The position numbers were made by a program, and so were the translations under genes. From NCBI GenBank assembly GCA_964036665.1, contig OZ038531.1, forward strand, positions 13,640,168 to 13,704,167: 64,000 nucleotides of DNA. The letters run 5' to 3'. This DNA comes from Gordius sp. MW1 (taxonomy: Eukaryota > Nematomorpha > Gordioida > Gordea > Gordiidae). The notes beneath the pieces were generated by a model. The model was not told the origin of the DNA, did no database searches, and saw nothing but the letters and a program-made list of their open reading frames with translations. Numbering within the stretch: the stretch's first letter is position 1; every line of letters starts with the position of its first letter. Positions 24,566-37,188 of the stretch are shown here, piece after piece.

Positions 24566-27500
24566 GGAAGTCAATCGAGGATAATAGGATTCTCAAATTG
24601 GCTTACTTTTATATATTTTTTCATGCTCTTTCACATAGAATCGAAAAAAATAAATATGTTTGCCTCAAAATTTTTCACATATTTTTCTTTGAACCGTATT
24701 CATCCGATGAAAGTTGTCGTTTTCAGACGTGGTTTCTAAGGTCCCAAGTAAAAATTTATCAGAATCTAAAAACTATTACTTTGAAATCATGATCGCATAG
24801 AGCAGTTTTCAAAAATTAAGCACTCACGTTGCGATACAACAAACTAATCGCAAAAATAAAACGTTGTCTTTTGTCAAAATGATAGTTCTCGCAGCTTAAA
24901 ACCTCTTTTCGGAAGTCAATCGAGGATAATAGGATTCTCAAATTGGCTTACTTTATATTTTTTCATGCTCTTTCACATAGAATTGAAAAAAATAAATATT
25001 TTTACCTCAAAATTTTTCACATATTTTTCTTTGAACCGTATTCATCCGATGAAAGTTGTCGTTTTCAGACGTGGTTTCTATGATCCCAAGTAAAAATTTA
25101 TCAGAATTTAAAAACTATTACTTTGAAATCATGATCGCATAGAGCAGTTTTCAAAAATTAAGCACTCACGTTGCGATACAACAAACTAATCGCAACAATA
25201 AAACGTTGTCTTTTGTCAAAATGATAGTTCTCGCAGCTTAAAACCTCTTTTCGGAAGTCAATCGAGCATAATAGGATTCTCAAATTGGCTTACTTTTATA
25301 TATTTTTTCATGCTCTTTCACATAGAATCGAAAAAAATAAATATTTTTACCTCGAAATTTTTCACATATTTTTCTTTGAACCGTATTCATCCGATGAAAG
25401 TTGTCGTTTTCAGACGTGGTTTCTATGATCCCAAGTAAAAATTTATCAGAATTTAAAAACTATTACTTTGAAATCATTATCGCATGGAGCAGTTTTCAAA
25501 AATTAAGCACATACAACAAACTAATCGCAACAATAAAACGTTGTCTTTTGTCAAAATGATAGTTCTCGCAGCTTAAAACCTCTTTTCGGAAGTCAATCGA
25601 GCATAATGGGATTCTCAAATTGGCTTACTTTTATATATTTTTTTATGCTCTTTCACATAGAATCGAAAAAAACAAATATTTTTACCTCAAAATTTTTCAC
25701 ATATTTTTCTTTGAACCGTATTCATCCGATGAAAGTTGTCGTTTTCAGACGTGGTTTCTATGATCCCAAGTAAAAATTTATCAGAATTTAAAAACTATTA
25801 ATTTGAAATCATGATCGCATAGAGGAGTTTTCAAAAATTAAGCACATACAACAAACTAATCGCAACAATAAAACGTTATCTTTTGTCAAAATGATAGTTC
25901 TCGCAGCTTAAAACCTCTTTTCGGAAGTCAATCGAGAATAATAGGATTCTCAAATTGGCTTACTTTTATATATTTTTTCATGCTCTTTCACATAGAATCG
26001 AAAAAAATAAATATTTTTACCTCGAATTTTTTCACATATTTTTCTTTGAACCGTATTCATCCGATGAAAGTTGTCGTTTTCAGACGTGGTTTCTATGATC
26101 CCAAGTAAAAATTTATCAGAATTTAAAAACTATTACTTTGAAATCATGATCGCATAGAGCAGTTTTCAAAAATTAAGCACTCACGTTGCGATACAACAAA
26201 CTAATCGCAAAAATAAAACGTTGTCTTTTGTCAAAATTCTCGCAGCTTAAAACCTCTTTTCGGAAGTCAATCGAGGATAATAGGATTCTCAAATTGGCTT
26301 ACTTTTATATATTTTTTATGCTCTTTCACATAGAATCGAAAAAAATAAATATTTTTACCTCAAAATTTTTCACATATTTTTCTTTGAACCGTATTCATCC
26401 GATGAAAGTTGTCGTTTTCAGACGTGGTTTCTATGATCCCAAGTAAAAATTTATCAGAATTTAAAAACTATTACTTTGAAATCATGATCGCATAGAGCAG
26501 TTTTCAAAAATTAAGCACATACAACAAACTAATCCCAACAATAAAACATTGTCTTTTGTCAAAATGATAGTTCTCGCAGCTTAAAACCTCTTTTCGGAAG
26601 TCAATCGAGGATAATAGGATTCTCAAATTGGCTTACTTTTATATATTTTTTATGCTCTTTCACATAGAATTGAAAAAAATAAATATTTTTACCTCAAAAT
26701 TTTTCACATATTTTTCTTTGAACCGTATTCATCCGATGAAAGTTGTCGTTTTCAGACGTGGTTTCTATGATCCCAAGTAAAAATTTATCAGAATTTAAAA
26801 ACTATTACTTTGAAATCATGATCGCATAGAGCAGTTTTCAAAAATTAAGCACATACAACAAACTAATCGCAACAATAAAACGTTATCTTTTGTCAAAATG
26901 ATAGTTCTCGCAGCTTAAAACCTCTTTTCGGAAGTCAATCGAGAATAATAGGATTCTCAAATTGGCTTACTTTTATATATTTTTTCATGCTCTTTCACAT
27001 AGAATCGAAAAAAATAAATATTTTTACCTCGAATTTTTTCACATATTTTTCTTTGAACCGTATTCATCCGATGAAAGTTGTCGTTTTCAGACGTGGTTTC
27101 TAAGGTCCCAAGTAAAAATTTATCAGAATCTAAAAACTATTACTTTGAAATCATGATCGCATAGAGCAGTTTTCAAAAATTAAGCACTCACGTTGCGATA
27201 CAACAAACTAATCGCAAAAATAAAACGTTGTCTTTTGTCAAAATGATAGTTCTCGCAGCTTAAAACCTCTTTTCGGAAGTCAATCGAGGATAATAGGATT
27301 CTCAAATTGGCTTACTTTATATTTTTTCATGCTCTTTCACATAGAATTGAAAAAAATAAATATTTTTACCTCAAAATTTTTCACATATTTTTCTTTGAAC
27401 CGTATTCATCCGATGAAAGTTGTCGTTTTCAGACGTGGTTTCTATGATCCCAAGTAAAAATTTATCAGAATTTAAAAACTATTACTTTGAAATCATGATC

Positions 27501-28625
27501 GCATAGAGCAGTTTTCAAAAATTAAGCACTCACGTTGCGATACAACAAACTAATCGCAACAATAAAACGTTGTCTTTTGTCAAAATGATAGTTCTCGCAG
27601 CTTAAAACCTCTTTTCGGAAGTCAATCGAGCATAATAGGATTCTCAAATTGGCTTACTTTTATATATTTTTTCATGCTCTTTCACATAGAATCGAAAAAA
27701 ATAAATATTTTTACCTCGAAATTTTTCACATATTTTTCTTTGAACCGTATTCATCCGATGAAAGTTGTCGTTTTCAGACGTGGTTTCTATGATCCCAAGT
27801 AAAAATTTATCAGAATTTAAAAACTATTACTTTGAAATCATTATCGCATGGAGCAGTTTTCAAAAATTAAGCACATACAACAAACTAATCGCAACAATAA
27901 AACGTTGTCTTTTGTCAAAATGATAGTTCTCGCAGCTTAAAACCTCTTTTCGGAAGTCAATCGAGCATAATGGGATTCTCAAATTGGCTTACTTTTATAT
28001 ATTTTTTTATGCTCTTTCACATAGAATCGAAAAAAACAAATATTTTTACCTCAAAATTTTTCACATATTTTTCTTTGAACCGTATTCATCCGATGAAAGT
28101 TGTCGTTTTCAGACGTGGTTTCTATGATCCCAAGTAAAAATTTATCAGAATTTAAAAACTATTAATTTGAAATCATGATCGCATAGAGGAGTTTTCAAAA
28201 ATTAAGCACATACAACAAACTAATCGCAACAATAAAACGTTATCTTTTGTCAAAATGATAGTTCTCGCAGCTTAAAACCTCTTTTCGGAAGTCAATCGAG
28301 AATAATAGGATTCTCAAATTGGCTTACTTTTATATATTTTTTCATGCTCTTTCACATAGAATCGAAAAAAATAAATATTTTTACCTCGAATTTTTTCACA
28401 TATTTTTCTTTGAACCGTATTCATCCGATGAAAGTTGTCGTTTTCAGACGTGGTTTCTATGATCCCAAGTAAAAATTTATCAGAATTTAAAAACTATTAC
28501 TTTGAAATCATGATCGCATAGAGCAGTTTTCAAAAATTAAGCACTCACGTTGCGATACAACAAACTAATCGCAAAAATAAAACGTTGTCTTTTGTCAAAA
28601 TTCTCGCAGCTTAAAACCTCTTTTC
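24566..28625 (+). repeat. 7-monomer higher-order unit in tandem, 2364 bp (M73-M79, M80-M84)
   Basis: Monomer starts: 24566, 24911, 25253, 25588, 25923, 26262, 26596, then 26930, 27275, 27617, 27952, 28287. Corresponding monomers lie exactly 2364 bp apart. Shared rare variants are CTTACTTTATATTTTTTC, GAGCATAATGGG, CGCAAAAATAAAACG and a 5-base loss giving CAAAATTCTCGCAG. M80 is a hybrid: its first part (GAGAATAATAGG, CTCGAATTTTTTC) matches M77, its second (AAGGTCCC, CGCAAAAATAAA) matches M73. The set M74-M76 also matches M27-M29 and M34-M36, so this tetramer-scale module occurs four times in the window. Confidence 0.9.
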
Positions 28626-31600
28626 GGAAGTCAATCGAGGATAATAGGATTCTCAAATTGGCTTACTTTTATATATTTTTTTATGCTCTTTCACATAGAA
28701 TCGAAAAAAATAAATATTTTTACCTCAAAATTTTTCACATATTTTTCTTTGAACCGTATTCATCCGATGAAAGTTGTCGTTTTCAGACGTGGTTTCTAAG
28801 GACCCAAGTAAAAATTTATCAGAAACTAAAAACTATTACTTTGAAATCATGATCGCATAGAGCAGTTTTCAAAAATTAAGCACTCACGTTGCGATACAAC
28901 AAACTAATCGCAACAATAAAACGTTGTCTTTTGTCAAAATGATAGTTCTCGCAGCTTAAAACCTCTTTTCAGAACTCAATCGAGGATAATAGGATTCTCA
29001 AATTGGCTTACTTTTATAAATTTTTTCATGCTCTTTTACATAGAATCGAAAAAATAAATATTTTTACCTCAAAATTTTTCACATATTTTTCTTTGAACCG
29101 TATTCATCCGATGAAAGTTGTCGTTTTCAGACGTGGTTTCTATGATCCCAAGTAAAAATTTATCAGAATTTAAAAACTATTACTTTGAAATCATGATCGC
29201 ATAGAGCATTTTTGAAAAATTAAGCACATACAACAAACTAATCGCAACAATAAAACGTTGTCTTTTGTCAAAATGATAGTTCTCGCAGCTTAAAACCTCT
29301 TTTCGGAAGTCAATCGAGGATAATATGATTCTCAAATTGGCTTACTTTTAAATATTTTTTCATGCTCTTTCACATAGAATCGTAAAAAATAAATATTTTT
29401 ACCTCAAAATTTTTCACATATTTTTCCTTGAACCGTATTCATCCGATAAAAGTTGTCGTTTTCAGACGTGGTTTCTATGATCCCAAGTAAAAATTTATCA
29501 GAATCTAAAAACTATTACTTTGAAATCATGATCGCATAGAGCAGTTTTCGAAAATTAAGCACTCACGTTGCGATACAACATACTAATCGCAACAATAAAA
29601 CGTTGTCTTTTGTCAAAATGATAGTTCTCGCAGCTTAAAACCTTTTTTCGGAAGTCAATCGAGGATAATAGGATTCTCAAATTGGCTTACTTTTATATAT
29701 TTTTTTATGCTCTTTCACATAGAATCGAAAAAAATAAGTATTTTTGCCTCAAAATTTTTCACATATTTTTCTTTGAACCGTATTCATCCGATGAAAGTTG
29801 TCTTTTTCAGACGTGGTTTCTAACATCCCAAGTAAAAATTTATCAGAATCTAAAAACTATTACTTTGAAATCATGATCGCATAGAGCAGTTTTCAAAAAT
29901 TAAGCACTCACGTTGCGATACAACAAACTAATCGCAACAATAAAACGTTGTCTTTTGTCAAAATGACAGTTCTCGCAGCTTAAAACCTCTTTACGGAAGT
30001 CAATCGAGGATAATAGGATTCCCAAATTGGCTTACTTTTATATATTTTTTCATGCTCTTTCACATAGAATCGAAAAAATAAATATTTTTACCTCAAAATT
30101 TTTCAGATATTTTTCTTTGAACCGTATTCATCCGATGAAAGTTGTCGTTTTCAGACGTGGTATCTATGATCCCAAGTAAAAATTTATCAGAATTTAAAAA
30201 CTATTACTTTGAAATCATGATCGCATAGAGCAGTTTTCAAAAATTAAGCACTCACGTTGCGATACAACAAACTAATCGCAACAATAAAACGTTGTCTTTT
30301 GTCAAAATGATAGTTCTCGCAGCTTAAAACCTCTTTTCGGAAGTCAATCGAGGATAATAGGATTCTCAAATTGGCTTACTTTTATATATTTTTTCATGCT
30401 CTTTCACATAGAATCGAAAAAAATAAATATTTTTACCTCAAAATTTTTCACATATTTTTCTTTGAACCGTATTCATCCGATGAAAGTTGTCGTTTTCAGA
30501 CGTGGTTTCTATGATCCCAAGTAAAAATTTAACAGAATCTAAAAACTATTACTTTGAAATGATCGCATAGAGCAGTTTTCAAAAATTAAGCACTCACGTT
30601 GCGATACAACAAACTAATCGCAACAATAAAACGTTGTCTTTTGTCAAAATGATAGTTCTCGCAGCTTAAAACCTCTTTTCGGAAGTAAATCGAGGATAAA
30701 AGTATTCTCAAATTGGCTTACTTTTATATATTTTTTCATGCTCTTTCACATAGAACCGAAAAAAATAAATATTTTTGCCTCAAAATTTTTCACATATTTT
30801 TCTTTGAACCGTATTCATCCGATGAAACTTGTCGTTTTCAGACGTGGTTTCTATGATCCCAAGTAAAAATTTATCAGAATTTAAAAACTACTACTTTGAA
30901 ATCATGATCGCATAGAGCAGTTTTCAAAAATTAAGCACTCACGTTGCGATACAACAAACTAATCGCAACAATAAAACGTTGTCTTTTGTCAAAATGATAG
31001 TTCTCGCAGCTTAAAACCTCTTTTCGGAAGTCAATCGAGGATAATAGGATTCTCAAATTGGCTTACTTTTATATATTTTTCATGCTCTTTCACATAGAAT
31101 CGAAAAAAATAAATATTTTTACCTCAAAATTTTTCACATATTTATCTTTGAACCGTATTCATCCGATGAAAGTTGTCGTTTTCAGACGTGGTTTCTATGA
31201 TCCCAAGTAAAAATTTATCAGAATCTAAAAACTATTACTTTGAAATCATGATCGCATAGAGCAGTTCTCAAAAATTAAGCACTCACGTTGCGATACAACA
31301 AACTAATCGCAACAATAAAACGTTGTCTTTTGTCAAAATGATAGTTCTCAGCTTAAAACCTCTTTTCGGAAGTCAATCGAGGATAATAGGATTCTCAAAT
31401 TGGCTTACTTTTATATATTTTTTCATGCTCTTTCACATAGAATCGAAAAAAATAAATATTTTTGCCTCAAAATTTTTCACATATTTTTCTTTGAACCGTA
31501 TTCATCCGATGAAAGTTGTCGTTTTCAGACGTGGTTTCTAAGGTCCCAAGTAAAAATTTATCAGAATCTAAAAACTATTACTTTGAAATCATGATCGCAT

Positions 31601-33436
31601 AGAGCAGTTTTCAAAAATTAAGCACTCACGTTGCGATACAACAAACTAATCGCAACAATAAAACGTTGTCTTTTGTCAAAATGATAGTTCTCGCAGCTTA
31701 AAACCTCTTTTCGGAAGTCAATCGAGGATAATAGGATTCTCAAAATGGCTTACTTTTATATATTTTTTCATACTCTTTCAGATAGAATCGAAAAAAATAA
31801 ATATTTTTACCTCAAAATTTTTCACATATTTTTCTTTGAACCGTATTCATCCGATGAAAGTTGTCGTTTTCAGACGTGGTTTCTATGATCCCAAGTAAAA
31901 ATTTATCAGAATTTAAAAACTATTACTTTGAAATCATGATCGCATAGAGCAGATTTCAAAAATTAAGCACTCACGTTGCGATACAACAAACTAATCGCAA
32001 CAATAAAACGTTGTCTTTTGTCAAAATGATAGTTCTCGCAGCTTAAAACCTCTTTTCGGAAGTCAATCGAGGATAATAGGATTCTCAAATTGGCTTACTT
32101 TTATATATTTTTTCATGCTCTTTCACATAGAATCGAAAAAAATAAATATTTTTGCCTCAAAATTTTTCACATATTTTTCTTTGAACCGTATTCATCCGAT
32201 GAAAGTTGTCGTTTTCAGACGTGGTTTCTAAGGTCCCAAGTAAAAATTTATCAGAATCTAAAAACTATTACTTTGAAATCATGATCGCATAGAGCAGTTT
32301 TCAAAAATTAAGCACTCACGTTGCGATACAACAAACTAATCGCAACAATAAAACGTTGTCTTTTGTCAAAATGATAGTTCTCGCAGCTTAAAACCTCTTT
32401 TCGGAAGTCAATCGAGGATAATAGGATTCTCAAATTGGCTTACTTTTATATATTTTTTCATGCTCTTTCACATAGAATCGAAAAAAATAAATATTTTTGC
32501 CTCAAAATTTTTCACATATTTTTCTTTGAACCGTATTCATCCGATGAAAGTTGTCGTTTTCAGACGTGGTTTCTAAGGTCCCAAGTAAAAATTTATCAGA
32601 ATCTAAAAACTATTACTTTGAAATCATGATCGCATAGAGCAGTTTTCAAAAATTAAGCACTCACGTTGCGATACAACAAACTAATCGCAACAATAAAACG
32701 TTGTCTTTTGTCAAAATGATAGTTCTCGCAGCTTAAAACCTCTTTTCGGAAGTCAATCGAGGATAATAGGATTCTCAAATTGGCTTACTTTTATATATTT
32801 TTTCATACTCTTTCACATAGAATCGAAAAAATAAATATTTTTACCTCAAAATTTTTCACATATTTTTCTTTGAACCGTATTCATCCGATGAATGTTGTCG
32901 TTTTCAGACGTGGTTTCTATGATCCACAGTAAAAATTTATCAGAATTTAAAAACTATTACTTTGAAATCATGATCGCATAGAGCAGTTTTCAAAAATTAA
33001 GCACTCACGTTGCGATACAACAAACTAATCGCAACAATAAAACGTTGTCTTTTGTCAAAATGATAGATCTCGCAGCTTAAAACCTCTTTTCGGAAGTCAA
33101 TCGAGGATAATAGGATTCTCAAATTGGCTTACTTTTATATATTTTTTCATGCTCTTTCACATAGAATCGAAAAAAATAAATATTTTTGCCTCAAAATTTT
33201 TCACATATTTTTCTTTGAACCGTATTCATCCGATGAAAGTTGTCGTTTTCAGACGTGGTTTCTAAGGTCCCAAGTAAAAATTTATCAGAATCTAAAAACT
33301 ATTACTTTGAAATCATGATCGCATAGAGCAATTTTCAAAAATTAAGCACTCACGTTGCGATACAACAAACTAATCGCAACAATAAAACGTTGTCTTTTGT
33401 CAAAATGATAGTTCTCGCAGCTTAAAACCTCTTTTC
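28626..33436 (+). repeat. Second copy of block 4, about 16 kb downstream (M85-M98)
   Basis: Monomer starts: 28626, 28971, 29305, 29650, 29995, 30339, 30681, 31026, 31368, 31713, 32058, 32403, 32748, 33092. TAAGGACCC at 28796 pairs with 12788 (offset 16008). From 29305 to 31026 the offset to the first copy is 16342-16343; from 31368 onward it is 15999. The shifts are explained by one extra short monomer here (M86, 28971-29304) and loss of the equivalent of 15027-15368. Even the within-block dimer variants of 16749 and 17093 are kept at 32748 and 33092. Confidence 0.9.
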
Positions 33437-36400
33437 GGAAGTTAATCGAGGATAAAAGTATTCTCAAATTGGCTTACTTTTATATATTTTTTCATGCTCT
33501 TTCACATAGAACCGAAAAAAATAAATATTTTTGCCTCAAAATTCACATATTTTTCTTTGAACCGTATTCATCCGATGAAACTTGTCGTTTTCAGACGTGG
33601 TTTCTATGATCCCAAGTAAAAATTTATCAGAATTTAAAAACTACTACTTTGAAATCATGATCGCATAGAGCAGTTTTCAAAAATTAAGCACTCACGTTGC
33701 GATACAACAAACTAATCGCAACAATAAAACGTTGTCTTTTGTCAAAATGATAGATCTCGCAGCTTAAAACCTTTTTTCGGAAGTCAATCGAGGATAATAG
33801 GATTCTCAAATTGGCTTACTTTTATATATTTTTTCATGCTCTTTCACATAGAATCGAAAAAAATAAATATTTTTGCCTCAAAATTTTTCACATATTTTTC
33901 TTTGAACCGTATTCATCCGATGAATGTTGTCGTTTTCAGACGTGGTTTCTATGATCCCAAGTAAAAATTTATCAGAATCTAAAAACTATTACTTTGAAAT
34001 CATGATCGCATAGAGCAGTTTTCAAAAATTAAGCACTCACGTTGCGATACAACAAACTAATCGCAACAATAAAACGTTGTCTTTTGTCAAAATGATAGTT
34101 CTCGCAGCTTAAAACCTTTTTTCGGAAGTCAATCGAGGATAATAGGATTGTCAAATTTGCTTACTTTTATATATTTTTTCATGCTCTTTCACATAGAATC
34201 GAAAAAAATAAATATTTTTACCTCAAAATTTTTCACATATTTTTCTTTGAACCGTATTCATCCGATGAAAGTTGTCGTTTTCAGACGTGGTTTCTAAGGT
34301 CCCAAGTAAAAATTTATCAGAAACTAAAAACTATTACTTTGAAATCATGATCGCATAGAGCAGTTTTGAAAAATTAAGCACATACAACAAACTAATCGCA
34401 ACAATAAAACGTTGTCTTTTGTCAAAATGATAGTTCTCGCAGCTTAAAACCTCTTTTCGGAAGTCAATCGAGGATAATAGGATTCTCAAATTGGCTTACT
34501 TTTATATATTTTTTTATGCTCTTTCACATAGAATCGAAAAAATAAATATTTTTACCTCAAAATTTTTCACATATTTTTCTTTGAACCGTATTCATCCGAT
34601 GAAAGTTGTCGTTTTCAGACGTGGTATCTATGATCCCAAGTAAAAATTTATCAGAATTTAAAAACTATTACTTTGAGATCATGATCGCATAGAGCAGTTT
34701 TCAAAAATTAAGCACTCACTTAGCGATACAACAAACTAATCGCAACAATAAAACGTTGTCTTTTGTCAAAATGATAGTTCTCGCAGCTTAAAACCTCTTT
34801 TCGGAAGTCAATCGAGGATAATAGGATTCTCAAATTGGCTTACTTTTATATATTTTTTCATGCTCTTTCACATAGAATCGAAAAAAATAAATATTTTTAC
34901 CTCAAAATTTTTCACATATTTTTCTTTGAACCGTATTCATCCGATGAAAGTTGTCGTTTTCAGACGTGGTTTCTATGATCCCAAGTAAAAATTTAACAGA
35001 ATCTAAAAACTATTACTTTGAAATGATCGCATAGAGCAGTTTTCAAAAATTAAGCACTCACGTTGCGATACAACAAACTAATCGCAACAATAAAACGTTG
35101 TCTTTTGTCAAAATGATAGTTCTCGCAGCTTAAAACCTCTTTTCTGAAGTTAATCGAGGATAATAGTATTCTCAAATTGGCTTACTTTTATATATTTTTT
35201 CATGCTCTTTCACATAGAATCGAAAAAAATAAATATTTTTGCCTCAAAATTTTTCACATATTTTTCTTTGAACCGTATTCATCCGATGAAACTTGTCGTT
35301 TTCAGACGTGGTTTCTATGATCCCAAGTAAAAATTTATCAGAATTTAAAAACTATTACTTTGAAATCATGATCGCATAGAGCAGTTTTCAAAAATTAAGC
35401 ACTCACGTTGCGATACAACAAACTAATCGCAACAATAAAACGTTGTCTTTTGTCAAAATGATAGTTCTCGCAGCTTAAAACCTCTTTTCGGAAGTCAATC
35501 GAGGATAATAGGATTCTCAAATTGGCTTACTTTTATATATTTTTCATGCTCTTTCACATAGAATCGAAAAAAATAAATATTTTTACCTCAAAATTTTTCA
35601 CATATTTACCTTTGAACCGTATTCATCCGATGAAAGTTGTCGTTTTCAGACGTGGTTTTTATGATCCCAAGTAAAAATTTATCAGAATCTAAAAACTATT
35701 ACTTTGAAATCATGATCGCATAGAGCAGTTTTGAAAAATTAAGCACATACAACAAACTAATCGCAACAATAAAACGTTGTCTTTTGTCAAAATGATAGTT
35801 CTCGCAGCTTAAAACCTCTTTTCGGAAGTCAATCGAGAATAATAGGATTCTCAAATTGGCTTACTTTTATATATTTTTTCATGCTCTTGCACATAGAATC
35901 GAAAAAATAAATATTTTTACCTCAAAATTTTTCACATATTTTTCTTTGAACCGTATTCATCCGATGAATGTTGTCGTTTTCAGACGTGGTTTCTATGATC
36001 CCAAGTAAAAATTTATCAGAATCTAAAAACTATTACTTTGAAATCATGATCGCATATAGCAGTTTTCAAAAATTAAGCACTCACGTTGCGATACAACAAA
36101 CTAATCGCAACAATAAAACGTTGTCTTTTGTCAAAATGATAGTTCTCGCAGCTTAAAACCTCTTTTCGGAAGTCAATCGAGGATAATAGGATTCTCAAAT
36201 TGGCTTACTTTTATATATTTTTTCATGCTCTTTCACATAGAATCAAAAAAAATAAATAATTTTACCTCAAAATTTTTCACATATTTTTCTTTGAACCGTA
36301 TTCATCCGATGAAAGTTGTCGTTTTCAGACGTGGTTTCTATGATCCCAAGTAAAAATTTAACAGAATCTAAAAACTATTACTTTGAAATGATCGCATAGA

Positions 36401-37188
36401 GCAGTTTTCAAAAATTAAGCACTCACGTTGCGATACAACAAACTAATCGCAACAATAAAACGTTGTCTTTTGTCAAAATGATAGTTCTCGCAGCTTAAAA
36501 CCTCTTTTCGGAAGTTAATCGAGGATAATAGTATTCTCAAATTGGCTTACTTTTATATATTTTTTCATGCTCTTTCACATAGAATCGAAAAAATAAATAT
36601 TTTTACCTCAAAATTTTTCACATATTTTTCTTTGAACCGTATTCATCCGATGAATGTTGTCGTTTTCAGACGTGGTTTCTATGATCCCAAGTAAAAATTT
36701 ATCAGAATCTAAAAACTATTACTTTGAAATCATGATCGCATAGAGCAGTTTTCAAAAATTAAGCACTCACGTTGCGATACAACAAACTAATCGCAACAAT
36801 AAAACGTTGTCTTTTGTCAAAATGATAGTTCTCGCAGCTTAAAACCTTTTTTCGGAAGTCAATCGAGGATAATAGGATTGTCAAATTTGCTTACTTTTAT
36901 ATATTTTTTCATGCTCTTTCACATAGAATCGAAAAAAATAAATATTTTTACCTCAAAATTTTTCACATATTTTTCTTTGAACCGTATTCATCCGATGAAA
37001 GTTGTCGTTTTCAGACGTGGTTTCTAAGGTCCCAAGTAAAAATTTATCAGAAACTAAAAACTATTACTTTGAAATCATGATCGCATAGAGCAGTTTTGAA
37101 AAATTAAGCACATACAACAAACTAATCGCAACAATAAAACGTTGTCTTTTGTCAAAATGATAGTTCTCGCAGCTAAAAACCTCTTTTC
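33437..37188 (+). repeat. Array block 8: reduced copy of the 19.5-22.5 kb block (M99-M109)
   Basis: Monomer starts: 33437, 33779, 34124, 34459, 34803, 35145, 35490, 35824, 36168, 36510, 36854. M101-M104 match M58-M61 at an offset of 14663-14665, including TCAAATTTGCTTAC and AATTTAACAG with GAAATGATCG. M105-M106 match M65-M66 at 13637, including CATATTTACCTTTG. The difference, 1028 bp, is exactly the three monomers M62-M64. M99 resembles M91 (GATAAAAGTATTC, GAACCGAAA) and has a 3-base loss (AAAATTCACAT). M101 and M109 are again copies of one type. Confidence 0.88.

Noticed and set aside
28550..28852. Longest open frame, 100 codons
   Set aside because: It spans a monomer junction and stays open only because of a private 5-base loss (CAAAATTCTCGC). 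It is a by-product of the repeat with no recognisable domain.
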